A stretch of 64,000 bases of DNA from Terriglobia bacterium (GTDB lineage Bacteria; Acidobacteriota; Terriglobia; Acidiferrales; UBA7541). The translations under genes were made by a program, and so were the position numbers. Location of the stretch: positions 62,001-126,000 of the forward strand of contig JAIMAG010000002.1 of assembly GCA_023512135.1 (NCBI GenBank), in the 5' to 3' direction. Below, piece by piece: positions 49,784-58,505 of the stretch. How positions within the stretch are numbered: the first letter of the stretch is position 1; every line of letters starts with the position of its first letter. The notes beneath the pieces were generated by a model. That model saw only the letters and a list, made by a program, of their open reading frames with translations. It was not told where the DNA came from and did not search any database.

Positions 49784-52516
49784 GTGAAAAAGTACGTCTA
49801 TTTTTTTGGCGCCGGGAAAGCGGAAGGTACCGGCGAAATGAAAGACTTGCTGGGCGGCAAGGGCGCCGGCTTGGCCGAAATGACGCGCCTCGGGCTGCCC
49901 GTGCCCGCCGGCTTCACCATCACCACCGAAGCCTGCCACTATTACTTCGCGCACGGCCACAAGTATCCGCCGGGATTACACAAACAGGTGGAGCGTGCCC
50001 TGGCGCGACTGGAAAAGGTTGTAGGCAAAAAATTGGGCGATGCCCATGACCCGCTGCTGGTCTCGGTGCGTTCCGGATCGGCCCGTTCGATGCCGGGGAT
50101 GATGGAGACCATCCTGAACCTGGGGCTGAATGACCGCTCCGTGGAGGGTCTGGCGCGGAGCACGAAGAATCCACGGTTTGCTTTCGATGCCTACCGGCGC
50201 TTCGTGCAGATGTATTCCACCGTGGTCATCGGGCTGTCTAAAGAAGAACTTGAAGAAAAATTGCGCGAACTGAAGGATCGTTTGGGCGTTAAAACGGACG
50301 TCGAAGTTTCCGCGGAGGGGTGGCGCGAGCTGGTCGAGGAGTACAAACGCTACTTTAAGAGTAAAACCGGACGACCTTTTCCGCAGGACCCGCGCGAACA
50401 ACTCTGGGGTGCCATCGAAGCTGTCTTTCGTTCCTGGATGGCCGAGAAGGCCGTGACCTACCGTCGCGTAGAAAAAATCACCGGCCTGCTCGGCACCGCG
50501 GTCAATGTGGTGCAGATGGTGTTCGGGAACAAAGGAGAAAACTCCGGAACCGGTGTCTGCTTCACCCGAGACCCCTCAACCGGAGAAAAAGTTCTCTACG
50601 GCGACTTCCTGATCAACGCGCAGGGCGAAGACGTCGTGGCCGGCATTCGCACGCCGATGCACTTGGATGAAATGGCGCGGCGCATGCCCAAGGTTTACCA
50701 ACAACTGAAACGCGTGCGGGACATCCTGGAACGGCACTACAAGGACATGCAGGACCTCGAGTTCACCGTCGAGGAAGGCCGGCTCTACATGCTGCAGACG
50801 CGAGTCGGCAAGCGCACACCGGCCGCAGCCTTTCGCATCGCCGTGGATATGGCCAACGAAGGCCTGATTTCACGCCGCGAGGCGGTGATGCGCATCAAGC
50901 CGGAAGATATCGAGCGCCTTTTCTATCCGGTCATCGACCCGCAGATTCCTGCCGCAGAACTGGAAACCCGCAGACTCGCCACCGGCATCAACGCCGTGCC
51001 CGGCGCGGCCGTCGGACGCGCCGTTTTCACCGCCCGCGACGCTGAACTGTGGGCCGAGCGGGGCGAAAAAGTCATTCTGGTGCGGCGCGAAACCAGCCCG
51101 GAAGATGTGGGCGGCATGTTCGTGGCGCAGGGCATCCTGACCGCTACCGGGGGCAAGACCAGCCACGCTGCGGTCGTGGCGCGCGGCTGGGGCAAGTGCT
51201 GCGTGGTCGGCGCCGAAGCCTTGAAGATCGATTACGAACAGAAACAACTGCGTGCCGACGGCCGTGTGGTCTGCGAAGGGGAATGGCTGACGCTCGACGG
51301 CAACACGGGCAACGTCTATCTGGGCGCGACACCGCTGATTCGCCCCGAACCGCCGCCGGCCTTTTTCACATTGCTGAAATGGTGCGACGCCATCCGCCGG
51401 CTCCGCGTGCGCACCAACGCCGATACCCCCACCGACGCCCGCAAGGCCCGGGAGCTGGGCGCAGAGGGAATCGGTTTGTGTCGCACCGAACACATGTTCT
51501 TCAAGGACTTCGAAGACCCCAGCCAGAGTGTCGTGCGCCAGCGCGCCATTCAGCAGATGATTCTGGCTGAAACGGTCGAAGAACGAAAACGGGCCCTCGA
51601 CAAACTGCTCCCGTTCCAGCGCCGGGATTTCATCGGCATCTTCGAAGCGATGGATGGTTTCCCGGTGACCATCCGCCTGATCGACCCTCCGTTGCACGAA
51701 TTTGTCCCGCACACCGCCGAAGGGCAGGCCGAGCTGGCACGGGAGATCGGCGTCAGCCCTGAAGCGGTAGCCCGCCGAGTCGAACAGCTCCGCGAAGCCA
51801 ATCCCATGCTGGGCCATCGCGGCGCCCGACTCTGCATTACCTATCCAGAAATACTCGAAATGCAGGTTCGAGCCATCATCGAAGCTGCAATCGAATGTCA
51901 GAAAAAGGGAATTAAAGTTTTACCTGAGATTATGCATCCGCTTACTCTTGACCGGCGTGAGTTGGAAATTCTGAACCGGGAAACCCGCCGCGTTGCCGAC
52001 CAGTTGATCCGCGAAGCCGGGGTAAAGTTGAACTACCTCGTCGGCACGATGATCGAGCTGCCGCGCGCAGCCCTGCTGGCCGACCAGATGGCTGAAGTTG
52101 CTGAGTTTTTCAGCTTCGGCACCAATGACCTGACCCAGACGGTCATGGGACTTTCCCGTGACGATGCCGGACGTTTTCTGGCCGATTATGTCGACCCGAA
52201 CAAGGCAGGGATTTTTTCTGACGACCCGTTCCAGACACTCGACACCGCAGGCGTGGGACTGTTGATTCGCTGGGCAGTGGAGCGAGGCCGCCGGGCACGT
52301 CCTTCGCTCAAGGTCGGCATTTGCGGAGAACACGGCGGCGATCCCGCCAGTGTTCGCTTCTGCCATCAAGTGGGGATGGACTATGTGAGCGCGTCGCCGT
52401 ACCGTGTCCCGGTAGCGCGGCTGGCTGCTGCCCAAGCGGTGCTCGAAGAGCAACAGACCCGTTCCAGCAAGCCAAGACGAAAAGGAACAAAGCGGGGCGC
52501 GCATCGTCCGCACTAG
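49784..52516 (+). CDS. ppdK: Pyruvate, phosphate dikinase
   Basis: Interconverts pyruvate, ATP and phosphate with phosphoenolpyruvate, AMP and diphosphate. The 910-residue enzyme has the N-terminal ATP-grasp domain (LLGGKGAGLAEMTRLGLPVPAGFTIT in pieces, RSGSARSMPGMMET), the swivelling phosphohistidine domain with TGGKTSHAAVVARGWGKCCVVG and the C-terminal PEP/pyruvate barrel (GLCRTEHMFF, NPMLGHRGARL, FSFGTNDLTQT, ICGEHGGDP with a catalytic Cys). GTG start after AAAAGGGGAAG. It allows reversible glycolysis/gluconeogenesis. C-terminal tail is Lys/Arg-rich. Confidence 0.96.
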   Translation: MKKYVYFFGAGKAEGTGEMKDLLGGKGAGLAEMTRLGLPVPAGFTITTEACHYYFAHGHKYPPGLHKQVERALARLEKVVGKKLGDAHDPLLVSVRSGSARSMPGMMETILNLGLNDRSVEGLARSTKNPRFAFDAYRRFVQMYSTVVIGLSKEELEEKLRELKDRLGVKTDVEVSAEGWRELVEEYKRYFKSKTGRPFPQDPREQLWGAIEAVFRSWMAEKAVTYRRVEKITGLLGTAVNVVQMVFGNKGENSGTGVCFTRDPSTGEKVLYGDFLINAQGEDVVAGIRTPMHLDEMARRMPKVYQQLKRVRDILERHYKDMQDLEFTVEEGRLYMLQTRVGKRTPAAAFRIAVDMANEGLISRREAVMRIKPEDIERLFYPVIDPQIPAAELETRRLATGINAVPGAAVGRAVFTARDAELWAERGEKVILVRRETSPEDVGGMFVAQGILTATGGKTSHAAVVARGWGKCCVVGAEALKIDYEQKQLRADGRVVCEGEWLTLDGNTGNVYLGATPLIRPEPPPAFFTLLKWCDAIRRLRVRTNADTPTDARKARELGAEGIGLCRTEHMFFKDFEDPSQSVVRQRAIQQMILAETVEERKRALDKLLPFQRRDFIGIFEAMDGFPVTIRLIDPPLHEFVPHTAEGQAELAREIGVSPEAVARRVEQLREANPMLGHRGARLCITYPEILEMQVRAIIEAAIECQKKGIKVLPEIMHPLTLDRRELEILNRETRRVADQLIREAGVKLNYLVGTMIELPRAALLADQMAEVAEFFSFGTNDLTQTVMGLSRDDAGRFLADYVDPNKAGIFSDDPFQTLDTAGVGLLIRWAVERGRRARPSLKVGICGEHGGDPASVRFCHQVGMDYVSASPYRVPVARLAAAQAVLEEQQTRSSKPRRKGTKRGAHRPH

Positions 52517-52559
52517 TTCGCCGGCAGCAGGGGATGAACGTTTCCCAATGTTTTTTGTC

Positions 52560-54911
52560 TCAGGTGGGCGTCTTCAAGTAAAAGTGGAGACCCAGGAAGG
52601 TGAAGATCGCGGCTGGCGCCCAGCCAGCCAGCCAGCTCGGAAGCTGTCCGACGGCACCGAACGCTTCAAACAGGGCGGCGGTGGCCCAGAACACAATGGC
52701 CACCCCCAGGCCAGCAGCCAGTCCGCCCGTCGCACCCCGGTTGCCTACTTTCAGGGCAAACGGAGCTGCCAACAACATCAGAATGGGCAGCATCAACGGG
52801 AAAGCAAATTTGCGGTGCCACTGCACGGTCAGTCGGGTCGCGTCAAAACCAGCCTGCCGCAGCTCTCGGATGTACTGCCGTAGCTCGCGCCAGTTCATCT
52901 GGTAGTACTGTCGCACTTCGCGCCGGAAATAGTCCGGGGGCTCGCGGAGCTCGGCCAGCGTCAGGCTGGTGAACGGCTGATATTCGGCCACGCGGTTCCG
53001 CTCGAGCACGCGCACCCAGCCCTCCTCGAGTCGCCAACTGGCGATGGCCGGGTCCCAGAGGGCGCGCCGGGCATAGATGCGTCGCCGCAATTGGAAACTT
53101 GCCGGATCGATTTCGAAAACATTCAGCCCGCCGAACAGATTCCGATCCGGATCGAACAATTCGTAGTTGTACAACCGGCCTTCGCGGCCGAAAATCCACT
53201 GGCGTCGGGGCTGGAAGAACGTCTGTGCCGGGCGCCCCTTGATTTGATTCCGCAGCAAGTCTTGCGTCTGGTTGGTGTAGGGCAGGACATTCGAATCCAG
53301 AAAAAACAGCCCGGCTGCAAGAGCCACTCCGCAAACCAGCAGGGGAAGAGAGAGCCGGAAGAAGCTGATCCCGCTGGCCTTGGAGGCGGTGATTTCATTG
53401 TGCTTGGTCATCAACGCCAGGGCGACCAGAGTTGCGGTTGAAGCAGCCAGCGGGGCCAGTTGGTAGAACAGGTGAGGCGTCAGAAAGAAAAAGTAGCGCG
53501 CGACCACACCGACGGGAATCTGATTCCGGCTGATGTCTTCGACCAGCTCGAAGAACGTAAACGCTTCCAGCAGCAAAAGCGATCCACTTAGAAGAATCAA
53601 AAAATAGAAGAAAAACTGGCGGGCAAGGTAGAGGTCCAACAGCAGTGGAAACCCGAAAACGCGTTGAGCGCGTGCGTGCCTCTGCCGCGGAAAGGGTTTC
53701 GGCTGTGCGTTCGCAACGACGACCCCTGCGGGCAGCGGGACGGGGCGGGGCATCGCAGCAGAGTCGGTTTCTCCGACCGTGGCCCGCCGCGACCACTGCC
53801 CGAGCAGTTTCCCGAGCCAGCTCTCGCGACCGATTTCTTCCATGCCGGGCAACAGGGTCAAGCCGAACAGAGCCGTGAGCAGGTTGGCTCCCCACACGCC
53901 CAGCGCGGGGGGAAGCGTCCCGCGGCGGGCCAGCCCGATCCCGGCAACCAAAAGGATATAGTAAGCCGCAATCAAACCGAGGGTCAGGACAAACCCGGAA
54001 GCGCGTCCGCCCCGCACCGGGCGCACCCCGACGGGTACGGCCAGCAACGCGAACACCAGGCAGGCAGCCGGAAAGGCCAGCCGCCGGTGCCACTCGATCC
54101 TGGCTTCCAGGTCGCCCGTGCGTGCGCGGGCATGCAGATGCTCGGTATGGAGTTCGGCAATCTTCGGCCGACGTACACGCACGGGAATTCCGTTGCCTAG
54201 CTCGAGCGACAAACTGTTTTCGCCGAACGTGGAGATCGAGTAGCGATCGGGTTCTCGCTGCGAGTATTCGTGGATGCTGCCGTTTTTCAGGTGCAGGGCG
54301 ATGCGGCGCAGGGGGCGGTCGGCCACCAGAGCGGCTTCCTCCGCCAAAGTCACCTGCGAGCTTTGCGGGTCGCCGAGAGTCGCCAGCAGAATGCCTCGCC
54401 AGCGGCTGCCTCCCGGGTCCACGTCTTCAACGTAGATGAGCCAGCGTCCAAAGCGTTCGTCGAACACGCGCGGCTGGATCTGAATTGCGGCAGGGGATAG
54501 CCGCAGTTCTTCTTCCAGCGAGGCGAAGGCGCGTGCAGAGCGCGGCGCGAGCCAGAAGGTGAGCGTCGCGGTCATTCCCGTGGCCAGCAAAGCCAGCCCG
54601 CCAACCGGCAACAGAATGCGGCGCAGACCCAGGCCGGTGGCGTGCATGGCAATCAGTTCGCTGTCGGCCGACATGCGCCCGAGGCCGATCAAGATGCCCA
54701 CCAGAATCGCCATCGGAATCGTGAAGCTCAGAATGCCGGGCAGCGCCGTGGCCACCAGCCGTGTTGTCGTAGCAATTCCGCCGCCGTGTCGCACCACAAG
54801 GTCCATCAGTTGGACCAGTTGGGGCACAAAAAAAATGAAAGTAAACAGAACCAGGCCCAGGATGGCGTAACTGGAGATTTCCCGGAAAATGTAGCGATCC
54901 AGAATGCGCAT
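52560..54911 (-). CDS. Fused LptF-LptG permease of the lipopolysaccharide transporter
   Basis: A 783-residue protein containing two complete YjgP/YjgQ permease units in tandem. The first (about 1-355) starts MRILDRYIFREISSY and has the PGILSFTIPMAILVG helix and a periplasmic jelly-roll. The linker (about 356-418) is charged and Pro-rich. The second (about 419-783) begins FPLLLDLYLARQFFFYF and ends with FAFPLMLPILMLLAAPFAL and the terminal helices. LptF and LptG normally are separate and flank the LptB dimer to extract LPS. A single chain would replace the heterodimer. ATG 54911 follows an extended -10; the in-frame TTG 54923 lies within that promoter region. Confidence 0.9.
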   Translation of the reverse strand: MRILDRYIFREISSYAILGLVLFTFIFFVPQLVQLMDLVVRHGGGIATTTRLVATALPGILSFTIPMAILVGILIGLGRMSADSELIAMHATGLGLRRILLPVGGLALLATGMTATLTFWLAPRSARAFASLEEELRLSPAAIQIQPRVFDERFGRWLIYVEDVDPGGSRWRGILLATLGDPQSSQVTLAEEAALVADRPLRRIALHLKNGSIHEYSQREPDRYSISTFGENSLSLELGNGIPVRVRRPKIAELHTEHLHARARTGDLEARIEWHRRLAFPAACLVFALLAVPVGVRPVRGGRASGFVLTLGLIAAYYILLVAGIGLARRGTLPPALGVWGANLLTALFGLTLLPGMEEIGRESWLGKLLGQWSRRATVGETDSAAMPRPVPLPAGVVVANAQPKPFPRQRHARAQRVFGFPLLLDLYLARQFFFYFLILLSGSLLLLEAFTFFELVEDISRNQIPVGVVARYFFFLTPHLFYQLAPLAASTATLVALALMTKHNEITASKASGISFFRLSLPLLVCGVALAAGLFFLDSNVLPYTNQTQDLLRNQIKGRPAQTFFQPRRQWIFGREGRLYNYELFDPDRNLFGGLNVFEIDPASFQLRRRIYARRALWDPAIASWRLEEGWVRVLERNRVAEYQPFTSLTLAELREPPDYFRREVRQYYQMNWRELRQYIRELRQAGFDATRLTVQWHRKFAFPLMLPILMLLAAPFALKVGNRGATGGLAAGLGVAIVFWATAALFEAFGAVGQLPSWLAGWAPAAIFTFLGLHFYLKTPT

Positions 54912-54923
54912 CGCGACGGTCAA

Positions 54924-54932
54924 AGTCTAGCA
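54924..54932 (-). promoter_or_regulatory. Extended -10 box of the lptFG fusion
   Basis: Minus strand TGC-TAGACT, ending 12 bases before the ATG at 54911, predicts a very short leader of about six bases. It is similar to the elements before the acyl-CoA dehydrogenase and uppS genes. Confidence 0.45.
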
Positions 54933-55019
54933 CGGCACCGGCAAGTCCGCTCTCCTGCGCCGAGCCAGGTCGGAGTCTGCACGGCAAAGCGGGGGATTGC
55001 GTGCCAGCAGCGAGGCACT

Positions 55020-56159
55020 TCAGAGCATGGCCACTGCAAGGCTGCGCGGGCCCGACCCGACGGGTACCAGCGTCAGGAGGCTGAGCGTGCGCTTGCGGAT
55101 CACGGCCAGGTCATTCGAACCTTCGTTGACCACCAGCAGCAGTTCCTCGCCAGGGGTCAGGGCTGCTGTGGCGGGTCGTTTGCCGACGGGAATCGGGGTG
55201 TGCAGGCGGCGCGTGTGCACGTCTACGGGCGTGACGCGGCCCGCGGCTCGGTCCACCACGAACAACCAGGAAGCATCCTGTGTGATGACCACTTCGGCCG
55301 GGGCATCGCCCACCACCACGAACTCGGCCACTTCCTGCGTCCACGTGTTCAAAATCGTCACACCGTGAGCCGTTGGATGTGGCAGATAGAGTTCGCCTCC
55401 ATCCGGTTTCAACGCCGCACCGGCTGGCCCGGAATGTTCGGCGGTTCCCAGATGCAGGTTGGCCACCAGGGTGGGGCGGTTCAGGTCGATGACGGAAACT
55501 TCTGGCTTTGTCGACGAGGTGACAAACGCCCGCTGGCCGTCCGGCAGCAGCACCACACGTTCCGGCTGCGCGACAACTGGCACAGTAGCGGCAACCTGCA
55601 GGGTATCTGCTTCTACGACGAACACGCGGTTGCCGGTCCGGTCCGGCACGAGCAGCCGGCGACCATCCGGCGTCCGCTTTGGCATGCCTGGCTGCCCTCC
55701 CAGAAACACGCGACGGCGAATCTGCTGACGGTGGCCGTCAACGAGCAGCAGTGTCCCCTCTCCAGCACTGACGACATACACCGCTGCTCCATCAGCGGAA
55801 AATTCCATGCCCGCGGGTTCAGCGCCGACCGGAACCTGCGCAAGGATTCGATTTGTTTTTGTGTCCAGAATCCAGACGTACCCGCCGCGACGGCTCAATC
55901 CCCAGAGCTGCTTTTCTTTCGGATGCATGCGGAGTTCGATCGGCTCCGGTCCGACCGGAACCGTGGCCACCACCGACGCCCGGATCAAATCCACGACCGA
56001 AATGGTCCCGTCGCCGGCGTTGGCGACGTAGGCGAGCAGCCGCACATCGGGCCGAAGGGTGAAGGGGCGGTCTTCGCGCGCCACCTGGCGCAGGGCAAAC
56101 AACAACAGGATGGCAAGCGACAGGAGAAATCGCAGATTCCGTTGTTTCCAGGTGAGCAT
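55020..56159 (-). CDS. YVTN-type beta-propeller protein, membrane-anchored or secreted
   Basis: A 379-residue protein with an N-terminal hydrophobic segment ([16 protein letters not shown], about 11-26) that is a signal anchor or uncleaved signal. It is followed by about seven 40-residue YVTN-like repeats, each of the form [16 protein letters not shown] then [11 protein letters not shown]. Other repeats include [31 protein letters not shown] and [14 protein letters not shown]. It should fold as a seven-bladed propeller in the periplasm. Function unknown; there is no catalytic motif. It lies 16 bases after aroF, probably as a second cistron. Confidence 0.8.
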   Translation of the reverse strand: MLTWKQRNLRFLLSLAILLLFALRQVAREDRPFTLRPDVRLLAYVANAGDGTISVVDLIRASVVATVPVGPEPIELRMHPKEKQLWGLSRRGGYVWILDTKTNRILAQVPVGAEPAGMEFSADGAAVYVVSAGEGTLLLVDGHRQQIRRRVFLGGQPGMPKRTPDGRRLLVPDRTGNRVFVVEADTLQVAATVPVVAQPERVVLLPDGQRAFVTSSTKPEVSVIDLNRPTLVANLHLGTAEHSGPAGAALKPDGGELYLPHPTAHGVTILNTWTQEVAEFVVVGDAPAEVVITQDASWLFVVDRAAGRVTPVDVHTRRLHTPIPVGKRPATAALTPGEELLLVVNEGSNDLAVIRKRTLSLLTLVPVGSGPRSLAVAML

Positions 56160-56175
56160 ACGTAGCGCTGCAGGA

Positions 56176-57219
56176 TCAGTTTACCGCTCGGTGCAACACG
56201 GCTGCAATCATCCGCACTTCCTGCTGCAGTTGCAGGAACTCCTCCGGGAGCAGAGATTGCATCCCGTCGGAGAGGGCGCGGTCGGGATCGTGGTGTACTT
56301 CGACCAGCAGGCCGTCGGCGCCGACTGCCACCGCCGCCCGCGAAAGCGGCAGCACCTTGTGCCGGCGACCGGTTCCATGGCTCGGATCCACCAGGATCGG
56401 GAGATGGCTGCGCCGTTTTACAGCCGGAATCACGGCCAGGTCGAGCGTGTTCCGGGTAAAGTCGCTGAACGTGCGCACTCCGCGCTCGCAGAGAATGACC
56501 TGGTAATTTCCCTCGGCCATGATGTATTCGGCCGCCATGAGAAATTCATCGAGCGTGGCCGACATGCCGCGCTTGAGCAGCACGGGCTTGCGCGCACGCC
56601 CGGCCCGTTTCAGCAATGAGAAATTCTGCATGTTCCGTGCGCCGATCTGGATCACGTCGGCATATTGTTCGACCAGCTCCAGGCTTTCGTTGTCCACCGC
56701 TTCGGTCACGATGCCCATGCCGAACCGCTCGCGGACTTCAGCGAGAATCTTCAAACCGGCTTCGCCCAGTCCCTGGAAGCTGTACGGCGACGTGCGCGGC
56801 TTGTATGCCCCGCCGCGGAACAGACGCACTCCAGCTTTCTGCAAGCAGGCCGCGACGGTCATGGCCTGCTCGTGAGATTCGATGGCACAGGGCCCGGCAA
56901 TCAAAGCCACCGAGGTCCCCCCGATGACCACTTCGGCGGTGGAGCCATCGGGTTGCCGCACGGGGATCCGGATGATGGTGTCTTCCTCTTTCACATCTCG
57001 GCTGACCAGCTTGTAAGGTTTGCTGACCGGAATGCACTCGGCCACCCCGGGCATAGATTCCAGCGACCCGATGTCCACCTCGCCGGTGTTGCCCGTGATT
57101 CCGATGGCGGTGCGCTGGGTGCCGGGAATGGGATGCGCGCGATAGCCCAGAGCCTCGATGCGCTCGCAGACGTTGCGAATCTCCTCTTCGGTGGCGTGCG
57201 CCTTCATGACCACCAGCAT
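56176..57219 (-). CDS. aroF: 3-deoxy-7-phosphoheptulonate synthase (AroF type I beta)
   Basis: First enzyme of the shikimate pathway, condensing PEP with erythrose 4-phosphate. The 347-residue product has an N-terminal ferredoxin-like regulatory domain (1-90, [22 protein letters not shown]) and the KDO8P-synthase-like barrel: [53 protein letters not shown] and [12 protein letters not shown] with its metal ligands. The extra domain usually gives feedback inhibition by tyrosine or phenylalanine, or by chorismate in fused forms. AGGAGG lies eight bases before ATG 57219. Own promoter at 57279-57307. Confidence 0.95.
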   Translation of the reverse strand: MLVVMKAHATEEEIRNVCERIEALGYRAHPIPGTQRTAIGITGNTGEVDIGSLESMPGVAECIPVSKPYKLVSRDVKEEDTIIRIPVRQPDGSTAEVVIGGTSVALIAGPCAIESHEQAMTVAACLQKAGVRLFRGGAYKPRTSPYSFQGLGEAGLKILAEVRERFGMGIVTEAVDNESLELVEQYADVIQIGARNMQNFSLLKRAGRARKPVLLKRGMSATLDEFLMAAEYIMAEGNYQVILCERGVRTFSDFTRNTLDLAVIPAVKRRSHLPILVDPSHGTGRRHKVLPLSRAAVAVGADGLLVEVHHDPDRALSDGMQSLLPEEFLQLQQEVRMIAAVLHRAVN

Positions 57220-57278
57220 CCCCGTACCTCCTCAAGAAACAACACCCACGCCGTTTCCGGACACGGATGGAGTTACTC

Positions 57279-57307
57279 AGTGTACTGCAGGCGGTTTTTG
57301 CAAGCAA
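57279..57307 (-). promoter_or_regulatory. Promoter of aroF
   Basis: Minus strand TTGCTT (57302-57307), 17-base spacer, TACACT (57279-57284). Transcription should begin near 57272, about 50 bases before the ATG at 57219. Confidence 0.6.
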
Positions 57308-57370
57308 ACCTTCCGCGGTCCTCCGGACGGCCCCCGGGCCCGTCGCATAATTCCCCTCTCACTGCTGCGA

Positions 57371-57399
57371 TTGCAGACGTGCGGCGGCTCAGCTAAAAT
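57371..57399 (+). promoter_or_regulatory. Promoter of nfo-leuS
   Basis: TTGCAG (57371-57376), 17-base spacer, TAAAAT (57394-57399). The predicted start near 57406 lies after the ATG at 57402, which rules that codon out and supports ATG 57438 for nfo. Confidence 0.65.
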
Positions 57400-57437
57400 G
57401 AATGCTTATCTTACTGCCGCCACACCTCGTTGAGGGA

Positions 57438-58505
57438 ATGGACGACGCCTCTCGCAAAGTCACGCTCGAACCTGAAGTAGACCAAGCCCGCCCGAAATCA
57501 CACGTTCGGCCGGCGCCGGCTGACTGGAAAGATGGGACCCTGCGTGTTGGAGTTCACGTTTCCATTGCCGGGGGAGTCAGGCAATCGCTAGAGCGCGCAC
57601 ATGCGCTCGGTTGCACGGCGCTGCAGATTTTTTCGACCAGCCCCCGGATGTGGCCCGCCCGCCGTGGCGTGTACAAATGGCTTACTGCGGCCGAGGCAGA
57701 GCGCTTCCGCGTCCGCCGGGCCGAGCTGGCACTCGGGCCATTGGTAGTGCATGACAACTATCTGATCAACCTGGCTTCTCCAGACCGGGCCACCCGCACC
57801 CGTTCGATTCAAGCTTTAAGCGAAGAGCTCGCCCGGGCCTTGTGGATTGGCGCCGATTACCTGGTGCTGCATCCGGGAAATGCCGGCAACGCGCCGCTCG
57901 AAAGCGCCATTGCAGCGATCGTCGAGGGGCTGCGGCGGGCTACCCGCGGGCTTTCCCTGGGAGAGCTGCACATTCTGCTGGAAAATACGGCCGGACAGGG
58001 AAGTGCCCTCGGATGGCGTTTCGAGCATCTCGAGGCGATTCTGCGGGCCTGTCCGGAGCTTCCGCTGGGCGTCTGCCTGGACACGGCCCACACCTTCGCC
58101 GCAGGGTACGATCTCTCTTCCGAAACCGGCCTGCAGCGGACGCTGTCCGAATTTGCGGCCACGATTGGCTTCGAGCGTTTGCATGTGGTCCACGTCAACG
58201 ACTCCAAAGCGCCGGCCGGCTCGCGCGTGGACCGTCACGAGCACATCGGCCGTGGAAAAATCGGGCTGGAAAATTTCCGCCGATTCCTGAATCATCCTTG
58301 GATTCGGGACTGGCCGGGCCGGGCGTTCATTCTGGAAACACCGGTAGACCGGCCGGGGGATGACCGACGAAATCTCCGTACGGTCTGGGCTCTGTTCGGA
58401 CAGGCGCTGCCCGTCCGAGCCGGCGCCCGGGACGGATTCCCAGCGCGGCGGATATCCTCTGCAAAGCGTCGCACGCAAAAACGAGCCGCATTGCGGAACA
58501 CATGA
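57438..58505 (+). CDS. nfo: Deoxyribonuclease IV (AP endonuclease)
   Basis: Endonuclease IV family, 355 residues, cleaving 5' of abasic sites in base excision repair. A TIM barrel with zinc ligands is visible in [85 protein letters not shown] and ILETPVD. An N-terminal extension of about 35 residues and a basic C-terminal tail of about 40 residues go beyond the usual 280-residue enzyme. ATG 58502 of leuS overlaps the stop, so leuS is coupled to it. Confidence 0.93.
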   Translation: MDDASRKVTLEPEVDQARPKSHVRPAPADWKDGTLRVGVHVSIAGGVRQSLERAHALGCTALQIFSTSPRMWPARRGVYKWLTAAEAERFRVRRAELALGPLVVHDNYLINLASPDRATRTRSIQALSEELARALWIGADYLVLHPGNAGNAPLESAIAAIVEGLRRATRGLSLGELHILLENTAGQGSALGWRFEHLEAILRACPELPLGVCLDTAHTFAAGYDLSSETGLQRTLSEFAATIGFERLHVVHVNDSKAPAGSRVDRHEHIGRGKIGLENFRRFLNHPWIRDWPGRAFILETPVDRPGDDRRNLRTVWALFGQALPVRAGARDGFPARRISSAKRRTQKRAALRNT

